Positions 1 to 8,474 of a stretch of 64,000 nt of DNA are shown piece by piece. Under the pieces are notes generated by a model. The model ran no database searches, was not told where the DNA came from, and saw nothing but the letters and a program-made list of their open reading frames with translations. Within the stretch, counting starts at the first letter, position 1. Each line of letters starts with the position of its first letter. Position numbers and translations under genes: made by a program. Origin of the DNA: Pseudomonas sp. Irchel s3h17 (GTDB lineage: Bacteria > Pseudomonadota > Gammaproteobacteria > Pseudomonadales > Pseudomonadaceae); NCBI RefSeq assembly GCF_900187505.1, contig NZ_FYDL01000002.1, forward strand, positions 186,001-250,000, written 5' to 3'.

Positions 1-671
1 TGGTAGTACACATCGGAGCTGGTGATTGGCTGCGACAGGTTCTCGTAGATCGGGTAGGTGATGAACGCCTGCCCGGTGGTGGCCAGGCTCGCCACGCCGG
101 CCGAGTCGACGTTCCAGGAGTCGTACTTGGAGTTGATGTTGACCCCCTGATAACGCAGCAGGAAGTTCCACATCGCTTCGCTGCCCGATTGCGGGATCGG
201 GAACGGCACGCCCGGCAGAACGTTGTCGATGGCCAACCCGCCCTCAAGGGACTTGGCGCCACTGGCATTTTTCCGGCTGTTGTCGAGGATGGCCTGGGGC
301 AGTGCCACGGAGCGGTGGGTCGGGTAGACATCGATGCGGTAAGTGGGAAAGCGCTTGGCCAGCTCAACCGAAGTGGCGGTGAGCATGCCCTTGTACTGGT
401 CGACGTTCTTGCCATCGATCACCAGCAGCGGCTTTTCATTGGCGTAAGGGTCCGGGCGCATACTGTCGCCCGCCTTGAAGCTTGCCGGGGCGGTGGTCAG
501 GCCGCCGCTGTAGGCAGGAATCGAGCCGTCGCCGTTGCCGGCTTTTTCCGCGCCCAGCAGGGTCAGGCTGGTACCCAGTTTGGCCGCTTCCTGTTCCGAT
601 ACGGCGGCCTGTGCCTGAGCGACAAGCATCATGGCCAGGGAAGTGGCCAGCAGCGTTTTCACGAATTTCAT
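1..671 (-). CDS. DUF1329 family protein (partial, C-terminus outside window)
   Basis: The reading frame is open on the minus strand from an ATG at 671 to the window edge, so about 223 N-terminal residues are present and the C-terminus is missing. AGGAG lies about 9 bases before the ATG. The N-terminus (MKFVKTLLATSLAMMLVAQAQA) is a clear Sec signal peptide. The mature part contains GTSLTLLGAEKAGNGDGSIP and TYRIDVYPTHRSVALP, which I recognise from DUF1329 proteins (a periplasmic or outer-membrane-associated LolA/LppX-like fold). DUF1329 genes usually sit beside DUF1302 genes, as here: the DUF1302 gene ends 40 bases upstream, so the two are probably cotranscribed. The family's function is not established; a role in handling hydrophobic substrates at the outer membrane is often proposed. 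Assignment to the family is fairly secure, function is not. Confidence 0.8.
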   Translation of the reverse strand, partial: MKFVKTLLATSLAMMLVAQAQAAVSEQEAAKLGTSLTLLGAEKAGNGDGSIPAYSGGLTTAPASFKAGDSMRPDPYANEKPLLVIDGKNVDQYKGMLTATSVELAKRFPTYRIDVYPTHRSVALPQAILDNSRKNASGAKSLEGGLAIDNVLPGVPFPIPQSGSEAMWNFLLRYQGVNINSKYDSWNVDSAGVASLATTGQAFITYPIYENLSQPITSSDVYY

Positions 672-711
672 TTTGTTGTTCTCCTGCTTACATGACTAAG
701 CAATGGGTGAA

Positions 712-2724
712 TCAGAAGGTGGTTTTCAGCGTCAGGTACAGCGCACCACGGTCTTCCGCCGTCGCGCCGCCGCCCGAGAAGGCCGAGTAGCCACCGGCGT
801 AACAGGCATAGTTCTCGTTGCCACTGAAGGCGTTCGGCGTCGAGCCATCGCCACTCCCGGCGTTGGCCGCACCGGTGCTCAGGCCGCTGACATCGCACTT
901 GTCAGTCTGGCCGAAGGAGTCCACGTACTTGAGGTCGACAAAGTACTTGTTGTAAACGGCGGCACCGACGCCAACCGCATAGTTGCCGGTGTCTTCCGCG
1001 CCACCGCCGGAAACCGGCGAAACACCATCAAGGCCGACGTTGACGGACAGCGGCAAGGTCATATCCACACCCGGGAACACCTGGTACCAGGTCGGCGTGA
1101 AGTTGACCGCGAGACCCCAGTTGTCACGGGTCGGGGCATCGATGCCGCGGTAACTGCCCTTGCCCTTGTAGAGCGCCTCGTTCTTGCCATCGAGCTTGAG
1201 CAGGTTGCTGTAGTAGAGCTCGGAGAGCAGGACGGCCGAATCGAACAGCGACGTCTTGGGAATGGTCATCAGGCCATTGAGGGTCCAGTGCAGCGTTTCA
1301 CCGGTAGCGCTCATGCTGTCCCCATGGTGGGGGGCGTCATAGACGATGCCAGTGGCGTCGGTACGCGGCGGCAACAGGCCAAGGCCATTACCCAGCCCCA
1401 GCGGGCTGGTGGAGCTGAGGATGGCCGGGATACTGGCCAACGGCATGTTGTGGCGGATGTTCAAGTCACTGCCGACACTGATGCCACCAACATCCTTGGA
1501 CAGGCTCAGGCCGAAGATGTCGATGTCACCGCCATAGGCCATTTGATAGGTGGCCGAGCTCAACGAGTTCAGGGTATTGACCACCGCCGGCACCTGGCCC
1601 GCTGGGCGTGTGCCGTTGGCGTTCGCCGAGCTCAGCCCTGTGGCGTTCAACCAGGCCTGCGGCAGGATGTCCGAGGTCTTGCGGTAGTAGACGCCGAGGG
1701 TGCCGTCGAGCCATTGCGGCGACCACTTGGCCATCACGCCCCAGTCGCCCCGCTTGTCCGGTTCCAGATCATGGCCACGGCGGACGTTGGTCAAGGCGTT
1801 GCAAGGCGCCAGGCCACACCCCAATGGGCTGCCAGGTACCACACCGTTGGTGTTGCCGAGCAGGAACGACTGCGCGCCAGACCCCACCAGGTCGGAACCG
1901 CCGTAGTACGTACCGGCCTCAGGTAGGCGCGCGGCATCCCAATCCAGGAAGTACTGGGCACCGACGGTCAACTCTTGGTTGACGGTGAAAGACGTCGAGA
2001 CCTGATTGCGCGGAACGAACAGCTCCTTGGCCTCGGTACCAGGGGATGCCGCCAGCTTGGCCAGGTCAAGGCCGGACTGGCCGAAGCTGACCGAGTGCAC
2101 AGGGTTGAGCAAGGTCTCGCCCCAGAACACGTTGTGCTGGCCGGCCTTGACGCTGAACAGCGACTCTTCGCCCACTTCGGTGCTGTAGAACACGAAGGCA
2201 TCGAGGATTTCGCCCGAGGGTCCGGTGTAATAACGCTGGGCGTAGTTGCTCAGGTGCGGGCTGCCGTTACCGACATTGTCCCCGGTGACGCCGGCCAGGC
2301 GCGGGTCGTTGGCGATCAGGCCGGACCGTGCGTCATTACCGTTGACGAACGGGTTGGAGTTGGAACCGGTGTTCTCGTAGGCCTTGTCGTACCAGCTGGC
2401 GGCACTGACGCGAAAGCCCATGTGGTCTTGATAGACCACGTCCATCTCGGTCAGCAGGTCGACACGGTTGGTGATGTTGGTGCCGGACTTGCGGAAGTTG
2501 TAATCGCCATCGTTGTTGTTCGGTGTCGCCAGCATGCGCTTGTCCGCGCTTTCGGTACGCACGCCGTAGTTGTACTTGACGGTGTTGTCCAGGCGCACGG
2601 CCAGGTCCGGGTTACCGGTATCCAATTCGAAGGCATAGGCACCTGGCATGGCGGCAGCCAGAATGGCCGAGGCCAGCAATGTGTGACACGTGGGCGTGAA
2701 GCCGTGACTCTTATTGTTATGCAT
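712..2724 (-). CDS. DUF1302 family outer-membrane protein
   Basis: This encodes a protein of 670 residues. I chose the ATG at 2724 (MHNNKSHGF...) because GGAG precedes it and a signal peptide follows, ending near GAYA-FELD; the open frame extends further upstream without a credible start. The mature protein begins FELDTGNPDLAVRLDNTVKY, typical of DUF1302. It has alternating amphipathic strands and ends in LTLKTTF; a C-terminal Phe is the usual outer-membrane beta-barrel signature. Family knowledge: DUF1302 proteins are predicted porin-like barrels, often paired with DUF1329 and with RND or YCF48 genes. The downstream neighbour is DUF1329, and the upstream neighbour is an alpha/beta hydrolase 130 bases away on the same strand. 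The likely role is outer-membrane passage of the cluster's substrate, which is inference. Confidence 0.85.
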   Translation of the reverse strand: MHNNKSHGFTPTCHTLLASAILAAAMPGAYAFELDTGNPDLAVRLDNTVKYNYGVRTESADKRMLATPNNNDGDYNFRKSGTNITNRVDLLTEMDVVYQDHMGFRVSAASWYDKAYENTGSNSNPFVNGNDARSGLIANDPRLAGVTGDNVGNGSPHLSNYAQRYYTGPSGEILDAFVFYSTEVGEESLFSVKAGQHNVFWGETLLNPVHSVSFGQSGLDLAKLAASPGTEAKELFVPRNQVSTSFTVNQELTVGAQYFLDWDAARLPEAGTYYGGSDLVGSGAQSFLLGNTNGVVPGSPLGCGLAPCNALTNVRRGHDLEPDKRGDWGVMAKWSPQWLDGTLGVYYRKTSDILPQAWLNATGLSSANANGTRPAGQVPAVVNTLNSLSSATYQMAYGGDIDIFGLSLSKDVGGISVGSDLNIRHNMPLASIPAILSSTSPLGLGNGLGLLPPRTDATGIVYDAPHHGDSMSATGETLHWTLNGLMTIPKTSLFDSAVLLSELYYSNLLKLDGKNEALYKGKGSYRGIDAPTRDNWGLAVNFTPTWYQVFPGVDMTLPLSVNVGLDGVSPVSGGGAEDTGNYAVGVGAAVYNKYFVDLKYVDSFGQTDKCDVSGLSTGAANAGSGDGSTPNAFSGNENYACYAGGYSAFSGGGATAEDRGALYLTLKTTF

Positions 2725-2854
2725 TGTGTTGTCTCCGCCTTTTTGTATTTGTTTTAAGCGCAGCAGCCCTCGCGCAATCCTTTGATCAAGGCACCTGCGA
2801 TATTCAGGAGTGAGGGCAATTACCGGTTGGCGTGTAGTCAAACCGGTTCCTGAA

Positions 2855-3421
2855 CTAGCGATCCAGCTCCAGGATGAGTGCTTCAGCCTCTGGCCAGTAG
2901 CCAAAGCCCGACGCGGGATTGAGATGGCCGACCTGGCCAAGATTGCGCAGTTCAGCCCCCCAGCCCTGGGCCATGCGAGTGACGGCATCCAGGCTGGCAA
3001 GGTGATCGTTGGTGCTGGCGGCCACCAGGCTGCGGAATGGCAGCGGGTCTTTGGGCAGGGGATCCCAGCCATTGGCGCGCAGGCTGTCCGGGGTGGGATA
3101 GCCTTGTGGCCAGGCGGCATCGAGGTCCGGTGGCGCGGCCAACAGAGCGCCCTTGATCGGACGGTCATGTTTCGCAGCCCAGTGCGCCACCATCAAGACT
3201 CCGGCGCTGTGGGCCACCAGGATCACCGGGCCGTCGATCTGTTCCAGCTGCTGCTGGATCGCCCGGACCCGGGCCGCGCAGTCGAGTTTGTCGGTTTCAA
3301 GTGGCGGTACGCTACGTACCTTGCCCAAGCGGGCTTCCAACAGTGTTTGCCAATGCTCGGCCACGTGCTCACGCAGGCCAGGCACGATCAGAACGGTTGC
3401 GGCAGTTTGCAGTTTGTCCAC
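2855..3421 (-). CDS. RBBP9/YdeN-type alpha/beta hydrolase
   Basis: This 188-residue protein starts at a GTG (3421) preceded by GAGG at suitable spacing. It begins with a strand leading to VPGLREHVAEHW. The nucleophile elbow is AHSAGV with Ser72, and probable acid and base residues lie in STNDHLASLD and VGHLNPASG near the C-terminus. This order and the small size fit the RBBP9/YdeN serine hydrolase family (usually about 180-200 residues). There is no signal peptide, so it is cytoplasmic. Substrates of these enzymes are generally unknown. It is the first gene of a probable minus-strand unit with DUF1302 and DUF1329, and two tandem copies of a motif also found before the quinone oxidoreductase lie about 90-130 bases upstream. 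Confidence 0.85.
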   Translation of the reverse strand: MDKLQTAATVLIVPGLREHVAEHWQTLLEARLGKVRSVPPLETDKLDCAARVRAIQQQLEQIDGPVILVAHSAGVLMVAHWAAKHDRPIKGALLAAPPDLDAAWPQGYPTPDSLRANGWDPLPKDPLPFRSLVAASTNDHLASLDAVTRMAQGWGAELRNLGQVGHLNPASGFGYWPEAEALILELDR

Positions 3422-3512
3422 TTGAACACCCTCGGCTTCTCGAAGACTCGACTGGCTCGTTGGCCAGAACTTTTTTGTAGTACTGACCTTAAAGACCCCC
3501 CATCCGGTGCGC

Positions 3513-3548
3513 TTTTCATTTGACGTCAGTCACTTTTCTTTTGATGAC
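3513..3548. promoter_or_regulatory. Tandem 15-bp motif, candidate AraC-regulator site upstream of the hydrolase
   Basis: Two related 15-mers start at 3513 and 3534, exactly 21 bp apart, about two helical turns. Compared with TTTTCATTTCATGAC (present unaltered at 3697 and 11558), I count 12 of 15 matches for the first copy and 13 of 15 for the second. They lie upstream of the minus-strand hydrolase start (3421). Phase-spaced direct repeats are typical of AraC-family operators. Function is inferred, not shown. Confidence 0.45.
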
Positions 3549-3696
3549 AGATGCCTACCGCTCATGCGTTCAAGCAGTTCAGCAGCCAATGCCGGGAATG
3601 GAAAGTGACGCCATGTCATTTATCGTGGAGGCGGCCGTGGACGGGGCCTCGAGGTGTCTAGTACACGGATGTAACGGGTGACTCACATCAAAGTAT

Positions 3697-3711
3697 TTTT
3701 CATTTCATGAC
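3697..3711. promoter_or_regulatory. Copy of the 15-bp motif upstream of the AraC-family regulator
   Basis: TTTTCATTTCATGAC lies 61-75 bases before the regulator's ATG at 3772. It overlaps the expected -35 position relative to a TATAGT (3721-3726), which would suit autoregulation. I found no second phased copy here. The 350-base gap 3422-3771 otherwise holds only the tandem motif at 3513 and presumed promoters. Confidence 0.4.
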
Positions 3712-3771
3712 GCGCTGGCTTATAGTCGAGCGGCTTATTTCCATAAAAACAACACTAGGAAATACCACTGA

Positions 3772-4794
3772 ATGACCAAGCTCGTTCGTGCCGCCGTCCT
3801 GACCAACTATCTGGAGGTGGCCCACTACCTGGGGTTCAACCCACACGATTTGTTGGCCTCCGTCGGCTTGAACAAAAATCGGCTGCAAGTGCCCGAACAC
3901 CGCATTGCGATCGATGCGGCCGTACGCTTGCTGGAGGACTCGGCCACTACCAGCGGTTGCCAGAGTTTTGGCCTGAGCATGGCCGAATCGCGCCAGCTCT
4001 CCGACTTCGGCGTCGTCAGCCTGCTGCTGACTCACCAGCGAACCCTGCGCGATGCACTGCAGGTGGTGGTGCACTACCGACATCTGCTCAACGATTCGCT
4101 GGCCATCTTCATCGAAGAAGCCGGCAAGATGGTGATCATCCGCGAGGAAGTGGTGACCGAGGTACCAATGCCCTGCCGCCAGGCCAATGAGCTGGCGATC
4201 GGCGTGATGTTCCGGCTCTGCGCTGCCCTGCTCGGCTCCAGTTGGCAACCCTACAGCGTCAACTTCACGCACCAGGCGCCCGACAACCTGCAACTGCATC
4301 GACGCCTGTTCGGCTGCAAGCTGGAGTTCGGCAGCGAGTTCAATGGCATTGTCTGCCCCAACGCCAACCTGGACATGACCAACCCCCATGCCGACCCGGC
4401 GATGGCGCGTCACGCCCAGCGTTATCTCGATTCGTTGCAAGGCGACCAGGGGCCGTCGACCCTGTTTGAAATCCGCAAGGCCATCTACCTGCTGCTACCG
4501 ATGGGGCACGCCACCATCGAGCAGATAGCCCAGACCCAGGGCATGAACGTGCGCACCCTGCAGCGACGTTTGAAAGAGGACAATTGCACGTTCAACGACG
4601 TGATCAACGATGTGCGTCGCGACCTGGTCCTGCGCTACCTGGAGAACCCGAGTTATTCGCTGGGGCGTATCGCCGACATGCTCGGTTACTCCATGGCGAG
4701 TTCGTTCACCCGCTGGTTCATCGCGCAGTTCGGCATGCCGCCTGCCTCCTGGCGCAGCACGCACAAGAATGCCCCGTCCAGGATGCCTGACTGA
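3772..4794 (+). CDS. AraC-family transcriptional regulator
   Basis: The protein has 340 residues. The N-terminal part (about 20-205) matches the arabinose-binding-like domain of the OruR/ArgR-type AraC subgroup (AVLTNYLEVAHYLGFNPHDL at the start). The C-terminal 100 residues carry the paired helix-turn-helix: IEQIAQTQGMNVRTLQRRLK for the first, then LGRIADMLGYSMASSFTRWF followed by FGMPPASWR for the second, the usual AraC signature. It is the only plus-strand gene in the 1-11.4 kb cluster and sits between its two minus-strand units. Shared 15-bp motifs upstream of it and of both units suggest it is the local activator. The inducer is unknown. Confidence 0.93.
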   Translation: MTKLVRAAVLTNYLEVAHYLGFNPHDLLASVGLNKNRLQVPEHRIAIDAAVRLLEDSATTSGCQSFGLSMAESRQLSDFGVVSLLLTHQRTLRDALQVVVHYRHLLNDSLAIFIEEAGKMVIIREEVVTEVPMPCRQANELAIGVMFRLCAALLGSSWQPYSVNFTHQAPDNLQLHRRLFGCKLEFGSEFNGIVCPNANLDMTNPHADPAMARHAQRYLDSLQGDQGPSTLFEIRKAIYLLLPMGHATIEQIAQTQGMNVRTLQRRLKEDNCTFNDVINDVRRDLVLRYLENPSYSLGRIADMLGYSMASSFTRWFIAQFGMPPASWRSTHKNAPSRMPD

Positions 4795-4828
4795 ACAGGC
4801 ACCCTCCTCGGCCGGCAGGAATCCAACA

Positions 4829-4897
4829 GAAAAAAAGGTTCTTCACGGATTACCGGGAAGAACCAAAAAAAGCGGTCGGCTGTCTTCACAGCCGCCG
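4829..4897 (-). terminator. Tandem hairpins with T-runs ending the YeiH operon
   Basis: Read on the minus strand there are two hairpins in series. The first has CGGCTGT/ACAGCCG arms (4877-4883 and 4888-4894) and is followed within a few bases by seven T. The second has GGTTCTTC/GAAGAACC arms (4837-4844 and 4857-4864), an inner CGG/CCG pairing, and is followed directly by seven T. Both suit transcripts leaving the minus-strand YeiH gene. On the plus strand the stems could also stop the AraC transcript, but there is no T-run in that direction. Confidence 0.8.
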
Positions 4898-5008
4898 CAA
4901 AAAAACCGATGCCAGTGGCCCGGTCGAGTGCCGCGCTACGCCATGGAGGCAACGTAGCGCAGCGCTGCTCGTGCAGTACTTGCGTGGAAAGACCGGGCGC
5001 CACGCCCC

Positions 5009-5038
5009 TTGTAGGAGCGAGCACGCTCGCTCCTACAA
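5009..5038. repeat. Perfect palindromic REP-like hairpin
   Basis: A 14-bp perfect inverted repeat beginning TTGTAGGAGCGAGC has a 2-base centre. It lies between the YeiH stop codon and the terminators. The GTAGGAGCGAGC core is a common short extragenic palindrome in Pseudomonas and recurs, in degenerate form, at 18524-18636. Confidence 0.8.
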
Positions 5039-5058
5039 TTAACTGACGGGCATTAGGC

Positions 5059-6069
5059 TTACAGCCCCCAATGCAGCAACAACAGCACCAGGGCGACGAG
5101 GAACACGGTCTCCCCAACCATCAGCAAGATGGGCTTGATGCCGACGGCCGCCAGCTCCTTGAGCTGGGTCTTCATGCCCAGGGCACTGATGGAAATCACC
5201 AGGCACCAGCGCGACAATTCATTGACCCCGCCCTGCACCACCGGCGCCACCCAGCCGGTGCTGTTGATACAGGCCAGCAACAGGAATCCAACCGCGAACC
5301 ACGGCAGCAACGGCGGCCGCTTGCCCGTAGTGTCGGCCCCCTGCATGCGGGTGATCATGGCGGCGCACAGAATCACCGGCAGCAGCATCGCGACCCGCAT
5401 CAACTTGACCACCGTGGCCGTGTCGCCGGTCTCGGTCGACATGCTGTAACCGGCACCGACCACCTGGGCCACGTCATGGATCGTCGCGCCGAGAAACACC
5501 CCCGCCATTTGCGGTGACAAGCCGAACCAGTTGGCGATCATCGGGTAAACGATCATGGCCAGGGTGGACAGCGCCGAGACACCAATCACGGTGAACAGGG
5601 TCGCGCGCTCTTTCTGCGGGTGGTTGGGCAGTGCCGCTGCCAGCGCCAACGCCGCCGAAGCGCCGCAGATCGCCGTCGCGCCACCGGTGAGCATGCCGAA
5701 CAGGCGCTGGAAGCCCATGGCCTTGGCCGCCAGCACCGAGACGCCGATGGTCACCACCACCAGGATCACCACCAGGGCCACCGGCTTCCAGCCGAGGGCG
5801 GCGATCTGCTCGAGGGTGATGCGCATCCCCAGCAGCGCCACACCGATACGCAGCACGGTGCGCGCCGTGAACTCGATGCCGGCCTTGCATTTGCTGTCAC
5901 CGGCAAGAAAGTTCAAGGCCATGCCCAGCAGCAGGGCGAACAACATGACCGGTGCACCGTAGTGTTCGGACAAGAAAGTCGCCGCCGCGGCCACGGTCAG
6001 GCTGACGATAAAACCCGGCGCCAGTTCGCGCGCGCGGCTATGGATACTGGTCAGAGCGATGGCGCTCAT
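5059..6069 (-). CDS. YeiH/UPF0324 family membrane protein (putative sulfate exporter family)
   Basis: A 336-residue polytopic membrane protein. It has about ten hydrophobic segments and the conserved stretches GATAICGASAALALAAALP, VFLGATIHDVAQVVGAGYS and SALGMKTQLKEL, which I recognise from the UPF0324/YeiH family (COG2855). The family is annotated as putative sulfate exporters, but transport has been little tested and substrates are uncertain. Its ATG overlaps the stop of the Rieske gene as ATGA, so it is translationally coupled and is the last gene of the operon. With a TauD-type dioxygenase in the same unit, export of sulfite or sulfate released from a sulfonate is one possible role (speculative). 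Confidence 0.88.
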   Translation of the reverse strand: MSAIALTSIHSRARELAPGFIVSLTVAAAATFLSEHYGAPVMLFALLLGMALNFLAGDSKCKAGIEFTARTVLRIGVALLGMRITLEQIAALGWKPVALVVILVVVTIGVSVLAAKAMGFQRLFGMLTGGATAICGASAALALAAALPNHPQKERATLFTVIGVSALSTLAMIVYPMIANWFGLSPQMAGVFLGATIHDVAQVVGAGYSMSTETGDTATVVKLMRVAMLLPVILCAAMITRMQGADTTGKRPPLLPWFAVGFLLLACINSTGWVAPVVQGGVNELSRWCLVISISALGMKTQLKELAAVGIKPILLMVGETVFLVALVLLLLHWGL

Positions 6070-6392
6070 GGCGCGGACTCCTCAGGAACGATCACGATAT
6101 AGGCCTGGTCGTCGACGACCTCGACCGGGTAGTTGGCAACCTTGAGCTTGTCGGAGTTGAGCAGGTAGCCGCTGGCCAGGTCGAAACGCAGGCCATGGGC
6201 ACAGCACTGAATCACTCGCCCTTCCAGGCGACCGCCACACAGCGAGGCGCCTTGATGCGGACAACTGTCGTCGATGGCGTAGAGCCTGCCGTCGACGTTG
6301 AACAGCGCCAGGCTCTTGTCGGCGAATTCGAACAGCGACCGTCCTCCGGCCTGCGGAAGCTTGCCGGCAGGCACGGGTACACGCTGGCTCAT
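6066..6392 (-). CDS. Rieske [2Fe-2S] ferredoxin-like protein
   Basis: A 108-residue single-domain protein. It carries both Rieske cluster motifs: C44-P-H46 in DDSCPHQGASLCGG, and C63-C-A-H66 in IQCCAHGLRFDLASG. The order CxH then CxxH, and the length, fit soluble Rieske-type ferredoxins (NirD/BphF-like) with no oxygenase domain. It would carry electrons to an oxygenase or serve as a redox module. No Rieske oxygenase alpha subunit is present in the window; the nearby oxygenase is a TauD-type enzyme, which does not need a ferredoxin. Its stop and start overlap its neighbours by 4 bases on each side (ATGA). Confidence 0.93.
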   Translation of the reverse strand: MSQRVPVPAGKLPQAGGRSLFEFADKSLALFNVDGRLYAIDDSCPHQGASLCGGRLEGRVIQCCAHGLRFDLASGYLLNSDKLKVANYPVEVVDDQAYIVIVPEESAP

Positions 6393-7045
6393 GAAGGTTG
6401 CCGCTCTTGCTGCAGCGCTTCACACATCGCACCGAACAGCGCCTCGGCAGGTTGCGCCCCGCTGATCGCCAGGCGCCGGTCGAACTGGTAGTACGGCACG
6501 CTCTTGACCGGCCTTGTGTCGCTGCCCAGGTACGGACGGGCATCACCGCTCAGGCAGCCGGCCAGGGCGCCACGGTCGAAACCGCACCCTTCGGCAATGG
6601 CCAGCAGTGTATCGGCACACCCCAGGTCTTCACCGCGCACAAAGTAGGCGCTGAACAGACGCTCCAGCAGGGCATCACGCTGGGCAGCACTGCCCAGTGC
6701 AGCCGCCTGCTCCATCAAGCGATGGGCGTCGGCGGTGTTGGGCATCCGCTCGATACCGCGCAGGTCGATGCTGACACCGACCGCGGCCGCCGCCTGCTGC
6801 ACCTGGGCCTGACGCATGCGCACGGCCTCGACACTGCCCAGGCGCTGCAGGTAGAACTCGGCAAAGGGTTCACCCTGGGGCGGCAGATGGGGCAGCAACT
6901 GAACGCCCTGCCATGCGAGGACAACCTCGACATCCGGCCGCTCGCTGCGCAACCGGTCCAATGCAACGTCCAGTTGGCGCTTGCCGATCAGGCACCAGGG
7001 GCAAATAAAATCGAAGAACACTTCGACGTGCAAACGATGACTCAC
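6389..7045 (-). CDS. DsbA family (FrnE-like) thioredoxin-fold oxidoreductase
   Basis: A 218-residue cytoplasmic protein with no signal peptide. The N-terminus VEVFFDFICPWCLIGKRQL gives the CPWC active site (C15, C18), followed by an inserted helical domain and the C-terminal thioredoxin half with a cis-Pro motif in KSVPYYQFD. This is the layout of FrnE-like and HCCA-isomerase-like DsbA relatives. Known relatives act as disulfide oxidoreductases or glutathione-linked isomerases; which applies here cannot be told. The start is GTG at 7045, overlapping the MFS stop as GTGA, and its stop overlaps the Rieske ATG. Tight coupling points to a shared pathway role rather than general redox housekeeping. 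Confidence 0.9.
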   Translation of the reverse strand: MSHRLHVEVFFDFICPWCLIGKRQLDVALDRLRSERPDVEVVLAWQGVQLLPHLPPQGEPFAEFYLQRLGSVEAVRMRQAQVQQAAAAVGVSIDLRGIERMPNTADAHRLMEQAAALGSAAQRDALLERLFSAYFVRGEDLGCADTLLAIAEGCGFDRGALAGCLSGDARPYLGSDTRPVKSVPYYQFDRRLAISGAQPAEALFGAMCEALQQERQPS

Positions 7046-8373
7046 GATCTCACCTCTAACGCTACATCTGCGACCGGCGTGTTGCCGCGCTCACCGTTAA
7101 GGCGAGCAATGTCGTTGTGATAATGGCACCTGGCATAAAAGAACACCGCCGCTGCCGCGATGCTGATCAGCGGTACCAACTGGAAGGCCGCATGCAGGCC
7201 GATCAGGTCCGATACCTTGCCGGTCACGAACGGGCCCGGGGCGAGCCCGAGCATGTTGTTGACCAGGGTCAGCGTGGCAAAGGCGGTGCCATGCACCGAG
7301 TAATGGGTCAGGTTGGCGACCATGGCTCCCGCAGGGCCGGTGATCCCCGTGGCAATCAGCATGCCCAGGCAGATCAGCACCAATTGCGCGGGCCCCGCCG
7401 GCAGGGCAAAGGCGATCGACAGCAGCAGGCAACTGCCCAGGCAATACGCGATGGCCAGGGTCACCTTGCGCTCCGGCGATTGCTGGCTGAGCCGGTCGCT
7501 GAGAATGCCGCACAGAATCATCCCCGCGCCGCTGCACAGTACGATAAGCGCCGCCAGGGCACCGGCCTTGTCAGTCCCCATGTCGTAGTAACGGTTCAGG
7601 TAGCTCGGCATCCACACCACCACGGTGGCACCGACGAACAACTGCAGGCCGCTGCCGATATAGGCACTGACCACCGAGCGACTGCAATACAGCGTGCGCA
7701 GCGGGCGCTTGACCGCCGCCGCAGCCTTGTTCGCCGCCGCCATGGCACGTCGTGGGGCGATGCGCGCCTCCTTGACGATAACCGGATACAGCAACGCCAG
7801 CAGCAAGCCGAACAGGGCCATGCCGGCGAACGACCAACGCCAGCCCAGCTTGGCCGCGATCACGCCGCCCAGGGCCATGCCCAACACTGCGCCGAACATG
7901 CCACCCGCCATGAAGGCGCTGGCCAGCGTAGCCCGCATATGCTTGGGAAACACGGAAATAACCACGGCGATACCCACGCTGCCATAGGCCGCTTCGCCGA
8001 CACCCACCATGAAGCGGGCAAGGAACATTTGCTGATAGTTCTCGGCCAGCGCGCAGCCGAGGGTCGCCACGCTCCAGAGTATGGCCATCAGCGCCAGGCT
8101 TTTGACCCGACCGAAACGATCTGCCAGCAAGGACAGGGGGAACGTCAGCAGACCGACCATCAAGGCGACGATGCCGCTGAGCAGGCCGAGTTGACCGTCG
8201 CTCAACGCCCACTCGCTCTTGAGCATGGGGAACACGGAGTTAAGCACTTGCCGCGACATGTAGTCTGAAATCAACAGGCCGAAGGTCAGGGCGAAGACGA
8301 TCCAGGCATAAGGACGCTCAACCGTGACGGTATCCGGATCCTCGTCACCTGCTGCAATTGGGTGAAAGGCCAT
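7042..8373 (-). CDS. MFS transporter
   Basis: A 443-residue inner-membrane protein with 12 predicted hydrophobic segments. It has the MFS motif A-like loop ADRFGRVKSLALMA after the second helix and the arginine-rich counterpart LSDRLSQQSPERKVTL in the second half. The N-terminal segment (YAWIVFALTFGLLISDYMSRQVLN) resembles the spinster-like/ACS-type MFS carriers that take up organic anions. It is likely the uptake system for the cluster's substrate. It starts 101 bases after the BKACE gene and overlaps the DsbA-like gene by 4 bases. Confidence 0.9.
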   Translation of the reverse strand: MAFHPIAAGDEDPDTVTVERPYAWIVFALTFGLLISDYMSRQVLNSVFPMLKSEWALSDGQLGLLSGIVALMVGLLTFPLSLLADRFGRVKSLALMAILWSVATLGCALAENYQQMFLARFMVGVGEAAYGSVGIAVVISVFPKHMRATLASAFMAGGMFGAVLGMALGGVIAAKLGWRWSFAGMALFGLLLALLYPVIVKEARIAPRRAMAAANKAAAAVKRPLRTLYCSRSVVSAYIGSGLQLFVGATVVVWMPSYLNRYYDMGTDKAGALAALIVLCSGAGMILCGILSDRLSQQSPERKVTLAIAYCLGSCLLLSIAFALPAGPAQLVLICLGMLIATGITGPAGAMVANLTHYSVHGTAFATLTLVNNMLGLAPGPFVTGKVSDLIGLHAAFQLVPLISIAAAAVFFYARCHYHNDIARLNGERGNTPVADVALEVRS

Positions 8374-8474
8374 GCTGCCTCCTCAGGCGTAACTTGTATT
8401 TGTTTTTATAGGGCATGTGGACCTTGTTACATCATTACGGGGCAAGCGATGCCTGTCGCTTGCCCCGCAGTTCA

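Noticed and set aside
703..1926. Long plus-strand frame of 407 codons opposite the DUF1302 gene
   Set aside because: It is antisense to a well-supported outer-membrane protein and its product is Gly/Val/Arg-rich without any motif, as expected of the complement of a GC-rich gene.
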